NCBI GenBank assembly: GCA_900541065.1
Contig: UQIE01000003.1
Coordinates: forward strand, 62,001-126,000
Length of the DNA: 64,000 nucleotides
DNA from: an uncultured Collinsella sp.
GTDB lineage: Bacteria; Actinomycetota; Coriobacteriia; Coriobacteriales; Coriobacteriaceae
Direction of reading: 5' to 3'
Numbering within the stretch: the first letter of the stretch is position 1; the number at the start of each line of letters is the position of its first letter. Shown here piece by piece: positions 1 through 7,484 of this stretch. The position numbers and the translations under genes were made by a program. The notes below the pieces were generated by a model. It was not told where the DNA came from, ran no database searches, and was given only the letters and a program-made list of their open reading frames with translations.

Positions 1-1307
1 AGGCGACGAAGGGCGTCGTTGACGTCATCCAAGCCGGCGGACAGTATCAGGTCGTGATTGGTGCCACTGTCGAGGCCGTCTACAACGACCTTGTTCAGAT
101 TGGCGGGTTCGACTCCAAACCCGCACTCGATATCGATGAAGGCGACGACGTCAAAAAGGGCGATCCATTCTCGCGTCTGCTTGCCATCATCTCCGAGATT
201 CTGCAACCGGTTCTTGGCGTGCTTATGGCCGGTGGCTTTATCAAGTCGATGCTCGCGCTCTGCACGGTTGCCGGTTGGCTTGCCAAGGACAGCAATACGT
301 ATGTGACGCTCTCGGCAATCGGAGATTCGGTCTTCTATTACTTTCCGCTAATCATTGGCTGGACGTCGGCCAAGAAGTTCGGACTTAAGCCCGTTATGGG
401 AATGGCGCTCGGCGGTATCCTCGTCTACCCGATGCTCGTTGCCCTTATGGGCGGAGATCCGCTCTACACGCTCGGCGCCGGTACGGTCTTCGAGTCCAAT
501 GTCTACGGTGATATTTTTGGCATCCCGCTGATCATGCAGAATTACTCATCGACGATTCTGCCTGCGATCTTTATCGTCTGGATTGCCTCCAAGGTGCACA
601 AGGCCCTTTCTAACGCGCTGCCCGCGCTTGTGAGCTCGTTCTTCTCCAACATCCTGACGCTCCTCATTTGCGGCATCCTTGGCCTGCTTGTGGTCGGTCC
701 GGTCATGACGGTCCTCTCCAACATCGTTGCCCAGATCATTCTGATGCTCATCAACTTCCAGCCCGCCATCGCCGGCTTCGTCATCGGCACGTTCTGGAGC
801 CTGCTCGTCATGTTCGGCCTGCACTGGGGTATCATCCCGCTGTGGTTTCTCGATGTCGCAACCTACGGCTATGACCTCATTAACCCGCTCGTGTATGCAG
901 GCGGTTGTGCCATCGCCGGTGCTGTGCTTGGCATGGTCATCCGAACCAAGGATTCCGAGGAAAATGCTGCCGTCAACATTCCCGCCCTTGTCTCTTCGAT
1001 TTTCGGTGTCAACGAGCCTGCGCTTTACGCCATCTTGCTGCCGCGTAAGCGCCTTATGTGGGCAACCTTTATTTCCGCTGGTGTAGGCGGCGCCATCGCC
1101 GGCCTCATGGGTGCCAAGCTCTATGCCTTCGGCGCCTCCGGCCCGCTCGGTTTCCCGAGCTTTATTAACCCTGCCGGCATCGACACGGGCTTTATCGGCC
1201 TTGTCATCTCCGGTGTGGTCGCTTTCGTTCTGGCTCTTGTCGCCGCTATGGTGATCGGTACCAAGAAGGACGAGGGCGGTAAGGCACTCAACATCTCGGT
1301 GGACTAG
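1..1307 (+). CDS. PTS transporter subunit EIIBC, beta-glucoside/sucrose type (5' partial)
   Basis: Membrane permease of the phosphoenolpyruvate:sugar phosphotransferase system, importing and phosphorylating a sugar. The reading frame is open from base 3 and the gene begins before the window. The first ~35 codons are the end of an EIIB domain (GGQYQVVIG, then VEAVYNDL). The EIIC domain follows with about ten hydrophobic segments and the glucoside-family signature around SAIGDSVFYYFPLIIGWTSA. The protein ends shortly after the last membrane segment (MVIGTKKDEGG), so no EIIA domain is fused and EIIA must come from elsewhere. Sugar specificity cannot be read; beta-glucoside, sucrose or trehalose are all possible. 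Followed by a strong hairpin. Confidence 0.9.
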   Translation, partial: ATKGVVDVIQAGGQYQVVIGATVEAVYNDLVQIGGFDSKPALDIDEGDDVKKGDPFSRLLAIISEILQPVLGVLMAGGFIKSMLALCTVAGWLAKDSNTYVTLSAIGDSVFYYFPLIIGWTSAKKFGLKPVMGMALGGILVYPMLVALMGGDPLYTLGAGTVFESNVYGDIFGIPLIMQNYSSTILPAIFIVWIASKVHKALSNALPALVSSFFSNILTLLICGILGLLVVGPVMTVLSNIVAQIILMLINFQPAIAGFVIGTFWSLLVMFGLHWGIIPLWFLDVATYGYDLINPLVYAGGCAIAGAVLGMVIRTKDSEENAAVNIPALVSSIFGVNEPALYAILLPRKRLMWATFISAGVGGAIAGLMGAKLYAFGASGPLGFPSFINPAGIDTGFIGLVISGVVAFVLALVAAMVIGTKKDEGGKALNISVD

Positions 1308-1327
1308 TCTTTCTGCGCACTTTAACT

Positions 1328-1368
1328 AAATATGCCTCGGACGGCGACGTGCCGCCCGAGGCATATTT
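1328..1368. terminator. Bidirectional terminator hairpin between EIIBC and lysR
   Basis: Near-perfect inverted repeat with arms AAATATGCCTCGG and CCGAGGCATATTT, plus an inner CGGC/GCCG pair around a short loop. It lies between two convergent genes and has A/T-rich ends on both sides, so it can serve both. Confidence 0.8.
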
Positions 1369-1430
1369 GTATTATGTGCCGTTGTCAGCGTGTTTGCGGA
1401 CACAGGTCTGCGGTTGTGGAGCAGCGGGGA

Positions 1431-2354
1431 TTATGACGGTCGTGCCGCGGTGGAAGATGTACGGTCGCCCTGCAGGAGCTGACGGTAGGGGAGGAAGCCG
1501 ATGAACGAGACGACCGCCTGCGAGTGCGCGGCGTTCCGCTTGAGGTAGAGCCTGACCTCGGAGGTCGTCGCGGGCTCAAGCGGCACCAGGGCTACCTTTC
1601 CGCTGGCAAGCGATTCCGCCGGCTTGCGCATGAGGAATGAGACGCCGGCGCCGCGCGCGACAAGGGAGATGATGTTCTCGGCTCGTTTGCCGGTGAACGT
1701 AACACGTGGGCCAAATTCAGCTTCGCGACAAAGGGAAAGGACGAGCTCGCTTACGAACGAGCCTTGGGGAAGCATGAGGAAATTCTCGTCGATAAGGTCG
1801 TCTATCTCAACGGCGTCACGTTCGGCGAGCGGATGGTCGAGCGGAAGGACGGCCACGAGCCGGTCGGTCGTAAAGGGAATCTTTTTGAACTCCGGCTCGA
1901 TGGCGCCGCCGTCACGGATGAAGGCCAGGTCAATGTCCTCGTGCAGGAGCATGCGCTTGAGTGTGTCGCCCTCGCCCTCGATGAGCTCGACAGAATATGA
2001 GGGGTTCGCCTGCTGAAAATCGATGACGGCGTCCGTGATCCCATAAGGGGCCATAATGGGGATAGAACCGACGGTGAGGTGCTCGAGCGGCTCACCTGCG
2101 CCTATTTGAATGGCGGCAAGATAGCGGTGCTGAAGCGTCGCAATTTTTTGCGCATAGGGGAGGAGCGCTTCACCTTGCGCGGTGAGTGTTACGTGGCGCT
2201 GGCTTCGATCGATGAGCTTGCAGCCGAGTTCGTGCTCCATTGCCATGATGTGCTTGGAGAGGGTTGATTGCGACATGAAAAGCAGTTCCGCCGCATCAAG
2301 AAACGTGCGTGACTGCGCTAAGATGGCGAATTCGCCAAAGCGGCTGATATCCAT
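1431..2354 (-). CDS. LysR family transcriptional regulator
   Basis: DNA-binding regulator of 307 residues. Residues 1-60 form the usual N-terminal winged helix-turn-helix (FLDAAELLFMSQSTLSKHI, then LGCKLIDRS). About residue 90 onward is the periplasmic-binding-protein-like effector domain, which typically binds a small metabolite. The gene lies 36 bases downstream of the deformylase-like gene on the same strand and converges on the PTS gene, so the target is not obvious. LysR proteins usually regulate a divergent neighbour, but here the upstream neighbour is co-directional. The effector is unknown. Confidence 0.9.
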   Translation of the reverse strand: MDISRFGEFAILAQSRTFLDAAELLFMSQSTLSKHIMAMEHELGCKLIDRSQRHVTLTAQGEALLPYAQKIATLQHRYLAAIQIGAGEPLEHLTVGSIPIMAPYGITDAVIDFQQANPSYSVELIEGEGDTLKRMLLHEDIDLAFIRDGGAIEPEFKKIPFTTDRLVAVLPLDHPLAERDAVEIDDLIDENFLMLPQGSFVSELVLSLCREAEFGPRVTFTGKRAENIISLVARGAGVSFLMRKPAESLASGKVALVPLEPATTSEVRLYLKRNAAHSQAVVSFIGFLPYRQLLQGDRTSSTAARPS

Positions 2355-2390
2355 AGGGAGGCCTCCGGTACCCTCATTTTGGCAGGTGGC

Positions 2391-2801
2391 CTAAACCACG
2401 ACGCCATTGCAGTGGTCGATTTCGTGCTGGATGATCTCGGCGGTGTAGCCCGAGAAGTTTTTGATGCGGTGGACGAAGTTCTCGTCCAAATACTCAACCT
2501 TAATGCGGCGATAGCGGGTACAGGGACGCTCGCCGATCAGCGAGAGACATCCTTCGCTCGTCTGATAGGCATTGACCTGCTCAAGAATTTGAGGGTTGTA
2601 CATCAGGAGTGTCCTGCTGCCGTCCTTTACGCAGATGATGCGTTTGCGCACGCCAATCATGTTGGCGGCAAGGCCCACGCACTCGTGCTCATGCTCATGG
2701 AGCGTATCCAGGAGGTCCTGCCCGGTCGCGGCATCGTCGGGTCCCGCGTCTTCGGAAGGCAGGCGCAAAAAGAACTCGGATTTCATGATGGGCTTAATCA
2801 T
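2391..2801 (-). CDS. Peptide deformylase-like protein with variant motif I
   Basis: Member of the peptide deformylase family (136 residues, short form), metal hydrolases that remove the formyl group from the N-terminal methionine of nascent proteins. The metal-binding Cys motif EGCLS and the C-terminal HEIDH motif (two His ligands and the catalytic Glu) are intact. Motif I reads VGLAANMIG where classical enzymes have GxGLAAxQ, so the conserved Gln is Met. Similar second-copy proteins occur in Firmicutes as far as I recall. It may be an accessory deformylase or act on another substrate; the housekeeping def is not in this window. It is the upstream gene of a probable pair with lysR. Confidence 0.8.
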   Translation of the reverse strand: MIKPIMKSEFFLRLPSEDAGPDDAATGQDLLDTLHEHEHECVGLAANMIGVRKRIICVKDGSRTLLMYNPQILEQVNAYQTSEGCLSLIGERPCTRYRRIKVEYLDENFVHRIKNFSGYTAEIIQHEIDHCNGVVV

Positions 2802-3005
2802 GGCGGGCTCCTCATGTCTCGTGCTTTCGTGGACTTTTAATAATAGCGCGGAAGGAAAGCTGCGCGTCAGCGTTACAATCTTTCAACGTTGGACCATGTT
2901 GCCAGACTCGTCGCGTGCGGCGTCTGGCGTAAGTCTAGGGCTCATCCTCGCCCTGGACTGTTCCTCTGGGGCGATACGACTGTCGTTCCAAGAGGAAGGA
3001 AATGC

Positions 3006-4421
3006 ATGGGGAGCAAATCTCAGCAACAAGTTCAAGTAGCGCCATCGGCCACTTCGGCGTTTCTCGCCGTAATGTATATCGCGGCCTTTGTTGCCGCGTT
3101 TAACGAGAACATCATTAACGTGGCGTTGCACGACATCATGGCGGCCTTTTCGGTGAATGCCACCACGGCGCAGTGGCTTGTTTCGGGCTACATGATCGTG
3201 ACATCGATCTTTACGGCCATCATGGCCTTCCTGTCCGGTCGTTTCTCGACGCGCAAGCTGCTGTTTTTCGCATGCGGATGCATGGTCGCCGGCGAAGTTC
3301 TGTGCCTGGTCGCTCCGTCGTTTGGCGTTTTGCTGCCAAGTCGTATTTTGCAGGCTGCGGGATCGGGCATCTTGTTCCCGCTCATGATGAACGTGGTGCT
3401 GTCTTGCGCCCCGCGTGAGAAGCTCGGTCTGTACCTAAGCCTGGGCGGCGCCTGCATTACGCTGGGGCCGGCGTTTGGACCCGTGATCAGTGGTCTAATG
3501 TGCACGTTGTTTGGCTGGAGGGCGGTGTTCGTAGTGCCGCTGGTGGGCGGCATTGTGGTCGCTGCGGCGGGCGTAAAGCTTGTTCAGAATGTCGGAGAGC
3601 GCTCGAATACCACGCTCGATATTCTGTCGGTAGTTTTGCTCGCCGCCGGTATTACGGCTTTTGTGTATTCCGTAGGCGAGTTCTCGACCAATCTGATTGC
3701 CGGTATCGTGACGTTCTTCGCCGCCATTGTGCTGCTCGGCCTATTTGCGGCCCGCCAGCTCAAGCTCGAGCATCCGGTGCTTAACGTGCGTCCCATGGCG
3801 AGCGTTCGCTTTTGGCCTGCGTGCCTGCTTGTGGTGGTGTCGATGATGACGACGTTCTCGATGAGCGTTTTGTTGCCGCTCTATTTTGAGGGCGCATACG
3901 GCATGACCGCACTTGTTGCGGGCTTGCTCATTTTGCCGGCGATTGCCTGCAACGCCGTGACCTCGATTGTGGGCGGACGCGTGATGGACGCCCGTGGCGC
4001 ATGGCCGCTGCTGCCGGTCGGCTTTGCCCTGATTGCCGTGGGGCAGACTGCCATCTCGATGACGGCGGCAAACATGAACATCGGCGTTGTCGTGGCGCTG
4101 ACCGTTGTGGTGTATGCCGGAGTCGGTTTGGTGCTGAGCCCCTCGCAGACGGCCGGCTTGGAGACGCTGCCTGCCGCTGAGCATCCTCACGGAACGGCAT
4201 TTCTCAACACGTGGAACATGATTGCCGCATCGTTTGGTCCCTCGCTGTTTATCGGCCTGCTTTCGAGTTCTGCGGCGACTGCCGGCGCCGCTGGCGCTGC
4301 GACCGACGTTGCCCAGGCGATTGGATTTGCAGCTGCCGTGCGTGTGGCGGCTGTAATTGCCGTGGTCGGGTTCGCGACGTCGCTGGTGTACGCTCGTCGC
4401 GAGTCACACATGTCGCATTAA
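3006..4421 (+). CDS. MFS drug:H+ antiporter, DHA2 (EmrB/QacA-like) type
   Basis: Integral membrane exporter of 471 residues with at least twelve, probably fourteen, hydrophobic segments. The N-terminal half has DHA2 features: NVALHDIMAAFSVN after the first segment, TAQWLVSGYMI in the next, and a GRFSTRKL loop matching motif A. The gene starts at ATG 3006, six bases after GAGGAAGGA; the frame is open further upstream but without a good ribosome-binding site. It is divergent from the deformylase-like gene across ~200 bases. The substrate cannot be predicted; export of a toxic compound or metabolite is typical for the family. Confidence 0.87.
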   Translation: MGSKSQQQVQVAPSATSAFLAVMYIAAFVAAFNENIINVALHDIMAAFSVNATTAQWLVSGYMIVTSIFTAIMAFLSGRFSTRKLLFFACGCMVAGEVLCLVAPSFGVLLPSRILQAAGSGILFPLMMNVVLSCAPREKLGLYLSLGGACITLGPAFGPVISGLMCTLFGWRAVFVVPLVGGIVVAAAGVKLVQNVGERSNTTLDILSVVLLAAGITAFVYSVGEFSTNLIAGIVTFFAAIVLLGLFAARQLKLEHPVLNVRPMASVRFWPACLLVVVSMMTTFSMSVLLPLYFEGAYGMTALVAGLLILPAIACNAVTSIVGGRVMDARGAWPLLPVGFALIAVGQTAISMTAANMNIGVVVALTVVVYAGVGLVLSPSQTAGLETLPAAEHPHGTAFLNTWNMIAASFGPSLFIGLLSSSAATAGAAGAATDVAQAIGFAAAVRVAAVIAVVGFATSLVYARRESHMSH

Positions 4422-4505
4422 TGTGTGCACATAGATTCTGCAGCTAGATTGGATGGCGACACCATAAACTAATGGACGTTTTGCCGAGAGGCATGAATGT
4501 TTAAA

Positions 4506-4541
4506 GCGCAAAGAGTGCGCGACGGGCCCCGCGAATGGGGC
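4506..4541 (+). other. Structured leader of the RGG-protein gene
   Basis: Two consecutive small hairpins just before the RGG-protein gene: GCGC/GCGC at 4506-4520 and GCCCC/GGGGC at 4526-4541. They sit 30-70 bases upstream of the start and may affect its translation. No known riboswitch class was recognised. Confidence 0.35.
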
Positions 4542-4573
4542 GATGATGCCCGAGAGGGCCAAGAAGGAGTCTC

Positions 4574-5485
4574 ATGTCCGAGAACGAAGAGATCATGAAC
4601 GAGACCGAGAACGAGACCATGGCTGCCGAGGTTGAGGCAGTCGAGACCGTGGAGACCGAAGCTTCCGAGGTTGAGGCTGCTGACGAGGTTTCCGCCGAGG
4701 AGGAGGCCGAGGTTGTCGAGGCCGCCGTTGATTACGATGACGAAGAGCTGATGGACAAGATGCAGAAGGCCGCCCGCCTGCTGCGTAGCCGTCGCTTTGC
4801 TATTTCTAAGGAGGAGGAGGCCAAGGCCGAGCGCATGGCGAACATCGAGCGCGCCATCAAGCTTCTTGACCTCAAGCCCAAGATGGAGCAGAAGGAAATG
4901 TCCGACCTGCTGGGCATGCGCCTCCGTGAGCTCGATGGCCTGATGGCCGAGGCCGAGGCTGCCGATCTGGTCGGCCGCATCGACGACGCCGAGGGCGATA
5001 TGCGCAAGATCGTCGTCTTCGCTGCCGAGGATGCCGCTGAGGGCCTGGTCGAGCTTGCCAACAAGAAGGAGAAGCTCCTGCCCGAGCTTTCTTACGAGGA
5101 GGCCACCGAGCTGATGGCCGCTCTCGATAAGGTTATCGCTCCGCTCGTCGCCATGGGCCTGGACGAGGACCGCGGTCCTCGCGGCGGCCGTGACGATCGC
5201 GGTGGCCGTGGCGGCGACCGTGGCGGTCGCGGCGGCTTTGGTGATCGCGGTGGCCGTGGCGGCGACCGTGGCGGTCGCGGTGGCGATCGCGGTGGCCGCG
5301 GCGGCTTTGGTGACCGTGGCGGCGACCGTGGCGGTCGCGGCGGCTTTGGCGGCAACCGTGGTGGCTATGGCGATCGCGGTGGCAACCGTGGCGGCTTCGG
5401 CGGCAACCGTGGTAACGACCGCGGCGGTCGCGGCGGCGACCGTGGCGGCCGCAACGGCGGCGGCTTCCGCGGTAACCGTTTTTAG
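4574..5485 (+). CDS. MarR-like winged-helix protein with acidic N-terminus and C-terminal RGG repeats
   Basis: Protein of 303 residues in three parts. Residues 1-55 are very acidic (mostly Glu, Val, Ala). Residues ~56-195 are helical and line up with the MarR fold: a helix-turn-helix around QKEMSDLLGMRLRELDGL, a short wing near DDAEGDMRKIVVF, then a closing helix (LSYEEATELMAALDKV). Residues ~196-303 are almost only Arg, Gly, Asp, Phe and Asn in RGG, RGGDRGG and RGGFGDRGG units, encoded by tandem DNA repeats. RGG regions bind RNA or drive condensate formation in known proteins, so a nucleic-acid-binding or ribonucleoprotein role is inferred. No function is established. Start ATG 4574 follows AAGAAGGAG. 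The stop abuts the structured 168-bp element. Confidence 0.8.
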   Translation: MSENEEIMNETENETMAAEVEAVETVETEASEVEAADEVSAEEEAEVVEAAVDYDDEELMDKMQKAARLLRSRRFAISKEEEAKAERMANIERAIKLLDLKPKMEQKEMSDLLGMRLRELDGLMAEAEAADLVGRIDDAEGDMRKIVVFAAEDAAEGLVELANKKEKLLPELSYEEATELMAALDKVIAPLVAMGLDEDRGPRGGRDDRGGRGGDRGGRGGFGDRGGRGGDRGGRGGDRGGRGGFGDRGGDRGGRGGFGGNRGGYGDRGGNRGGFGGNRGNDRGGRGGDRGGRNGGGFRGNRF

Positions 5486-5653
5486 TTACGGCGTTTTACC
5501 AAACGCCGTAACGGGCCGACGCTGCGCGGGCCGCATTTGGACAATCTGACGTTCAACTTCAAGGGCGCGACCAGAAGGTCAGCGCCCTTTCGTTTCACGT
5601 CACCTTGCCTCAAATGCGACCCGCTCGCTGTCCGTCCTCTGCCTGCGGCGTTG
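5486..5653. repeat. Structured 168-bp intergenic element, copy 1
   Basis: Begins right after a stop codon. Parts in order: hairpin 1 (11-bp perfect stem 5486-5496/5501-5511, loop TACC); conserved GACGCTGCGCGGG (5518-5530); outer stem GCGGG-C-CGCATTTG (5526-5539) with CAAATGCG-A-CCCGC (5611-5624); inner terminator-like stem AAGGGCGC/GCGCCCTT (5561-5568/5582-5589) closing the loop GACCAGAAGGTC; and a conserved 3' tail beginning CCCGCTCGCTGTCCGTC (5620-5653). Copy 2 at 60613-60780 has the same length, loop and flanks but different, again self-complementary, stem sequences. Confidence 0.8.
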
Positions 5654-5754
5654 TCTTGCTCCGGATGCGGCAGTTAGGGACGTTCCTTTTCTGCCGGCAG
5701 CTTGGGACACTCCTTGTAGTCATTGGGGACGTTCTTAAACGACTACATAGAACA

Positions 5755-5816
5755 AGAGTGGATGATCTCCCGGTTTGAGCCTGCATTCAAGCTCAAAGTG
5801 GGAGATCATCCACTCT
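5755..5816. repeat. Long hairpin downstream of pdxT
   Basis: Perfect 17-bp inverted repeat (AGAGTGGATGATCTCCC at 5755-5771 and its complement at 5800-5816) with a nested 7-bp stem TTTGAGC/GCTCAAA. It lies in the 187 bases between the 168-bp element and the end of pdxT. No clear U-tract, so its terminator role is uncertain. The preceding bases hold two GGGACGTTC motifs and a GTAGTC/GACTAC inverted pair. Confidence 0.6.
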
Positions 5817-5840
5817 CGTTTCGTTTGTTGATTTCGATGC

Positions 5841-6428
5841 CTACATTTGTAGGAACAGTTCGTGGAGGCGGGTATCGTCGTCGAGCTCGGGGTGGAAGGT
5901 TACGCCGAGCTGGTTGCCCTGACGGGCGGCGACAATACGACCGTCGACTTTCGCTAAGGCCTTGGCGTCGCCGTGGACCTCGACGATGCGGGGCGCGCGG
6001 ATAAACGTCAGCGGCACTTCACCGTCGATGCCGGCTATTTGCCCCTTGGTTCGAAAGCTGCCGAGCTGCCTGCCGTAGGCATTGCGCTCGACAAGTACAT
6101 CCATGGTTTCCAGACGCGGCGTGCCCTTATCGTCATGGGCGGCAAGGTCGTGAGCCAGTAGAATCAGGCCGGCGCAGGTGCCCAGGACGGGCATACCTTC
6201 AGCGATACGGGCACGAAGCTCCTCGAGCATGCCCAACTCATCAAGCAGCTTCCCTTGAACGGTAGACTCGCCGCCGGGAAGTACCAGACGGTCAAAGTCC
6301 TGCTTCAAATCAGCCGCCTGCCTCAGCTCAATACAGTGTGCGCCAAGCTCGAATAGTCTTGCCTCGTGCTCGGCAAATGCGCCTTGGACCGCCAGCACGG
6401 CGACCGTTTGGTCTGCATAATCGCTCAT
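5841..6428 (-). CDS. pdxT: Pyridoxal 5'-phosphate synthase glutaminase subunit PdxT
   Basis: Glutaminase (195 residues) that releases ammonia from glutamine and passes it to PdxS for vitamin B6 synthesis. Hallmarks of the PdxT/SNO family are present: VLAVQGAFAEH at the N-terminus, the LPGGEST oxyanion loop, the nucleophile Cys in VLGTCAGLILLA, and the His-Glu pair of the triad in FHPELDDDTRLH near the C-terminus. It follows pdxS by 20 bases in a two-gene operon. Length matches the family. Confidence 0.97.
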   Translation of the reverse strand: MSDYADQTVAVLAVQGAFAEHEARLFELGAHCIELRQAADLKQDFDRLVLPGGESTVQGKLLDELGMLEELRARIAEGMPVLGTCAGLILLAHDLAAHDDKGTPRLETMDVLVERNAYGRQLGSFRTKGQIAGIDGEVPLTFIRAPRIVEVHGDAKALAKVDGRIVAARQGNQLGVTFHPELDDDTRLHELFLQM

Positions 6429-6448
6429 GTGCGATCCTTTCTGCCGGA

Positions 6449-7339
6449 CTAGCGTCCGCGCTCCTCCATGATGATTTCGATCTCGTCGGCGTTGATGCCC
6501 ACCATGGCCTCGCCCAGGTCCTCCGAAAGCTCGGCGATGAGCTTGGCATCGGTGAAGTTTGCCACGGCCTTGACGATGGCGGCGGCGCGCTTGGCGGGGT
6601 CGCCGCTCTTAAAGATGCCCGAGCCGACAAAGACGCCCTCGGCGCCCAGTTGCATCATCAGCGCGGCGTCGGCAGGGGTCGCTACGCCGCCGGCGGCAAA
6701 GTTCACAACGGGAAGCTTGCCCGTGGCATGGACCTCGCGCACCAGCTCGACCGGAACCTGCAGTTGCTTGGCTGCCTCAAAGAGCTCATCATCGCGCAGG
6801 GCAACAACGTCGCGGATTTGCTTTTGGATCTTGCGCATGTGGCGCACGGCCTGGACCACGTCGCCCGTGCCCGGCTCGCCCTTGGTGCGAATCATCGTGG
6901 CGCCCTCGGCAACACGGCGCAGCGCCTCGCCCAGATCGCGGGCGCCGCAGACAAACGGGACGTCAAACTGGGTCTTGTCGATGTGATAGACGTCATCGGC
7001 AGGGGAGAGAACCTCGGACTCGTCGATGTAATCGATCTCGATAGCCTGCAGGACCTGCGCCTCGACAATGTGACCGATGCGGCACTTGGCCATAACAGGG
7101 ATGGAGACGGCCTCTTGGATGCCCTTGATCATCTTGGGGTCGCTCATGCGCGAGACGCCGCCTGCGGCACGGATGTCGGCTGGGATGCGCTCGAGTGCCA
7201 TGACGGCGCAGGCGCCTGCCTCCTCGGCGATGCGTGCCTGCTCGGGCGTGGTGACGTCCATGATGACGCCGCCCTTGAGCATCTGCGCGAGTTCGCGATT
7301 GAGTTTGACGCGATCGGCCTTGCTGGTCTGTTCTGCCAT
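6449..7339 (-). CDS. pdxS: Pyridoxal 5'-phosphate synthase lyase subunit PdxS
   Basis: Catalytic subunit (296 residues) that builds pyridoxal 5'-phosphate from ribose 5-phosphate, glyceraldehyde 3-phosphate and ammonia in the DXP-independent pathway. Very strongly conserved TIM barrel: GGVIMDVTTPEQARIAE, VMAKCRIGH with an active-site Lys, the phosphate loop IRTKGEPGTG, and FAAGGVATPADAA. Start ATG 7339 (MAEQTSK) has GGGAG six bases upstream; an in-frame ATG at 7381 lacks one. It forms an operon with pdxT and is divergent from pdxR. Confidence 0.97.
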   Translation of the reverse strand: MAEQTSKADRVKLNRELAQMLKGGVIMDVTTPEQARIAEEAGACAVMALERIPADIRAAGGVSRMSDPKMIKGIQEAVSIPVMAKCRIGHIVEAQVLQAIEIDYIDESEVLSPADDVYHIDKTQFDVPFVCGARDLGEALRRVAEGATMIRTKGEPGTGDVVQAVRHMRKIQKQIRDVVALRDDELFEAAKQLQVPVELVREVHATGKLPVVNFAAGGVATPADAALMMQLGAEGVFVGSGIFKSGDPAKRAAAIVKAVANFTDAKLIAELSEDLGEAMVGINADEIEIIMEERGR

Positions 7340-7393
7340 GGTTGCTCCCTTGGTTGGCATGTGCATTGCTTGACGGAACATCCTATCGGGGAG

Positions 7394-7415
7394 CTGGGTA
7401 TGGCAAAATACTCAG
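7394..7415. promoter_or_regulatory. Candidate PdxR operator between pdxS and pdxR
   Basis: Imperfect dyad CTGGGTAT-GGCAAA-ATACTCAG (7 of 8 arm positions complementary) in the 145-bp divergent intergenic region. A further half-site ATACCAG lies at 7445-7451. MocR-type PdxR regulators bind sites in such regions; assignment here is inference. Confidence 0.4.
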
Positions 7416-7484
7416 TTTTCGAGATAATAATAATGTCAGCCTAATACCAGATTGAACAGCTCGATAAGGTCAGGTGGCAAACTC

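Noticed and set aside
100..115. GGTTCGACTCC resembling a tRNA T-loop
   Set aside because: Lies within the PTS gene with no surrounding cloverleaf; no tRNA was found in any intergenic region.
2889..3005. 39-codon N-terminal extension of the MFS transporter
   Set aside because: No ribosome-binding site at 2889, whereas ATG 3006 has GAGGAAGGA and begins a typical MFS N-terminus.
5173..5480. Tandem repeats that might be a CRISPR array
   Set aside because: Repeats are short, in frame and encode RGG units; there are no regular spacers.
6338..7444. 368-codon frame antisense to pdxS
   Set aside because: Shadow frame; PdxS is conserved throughout.
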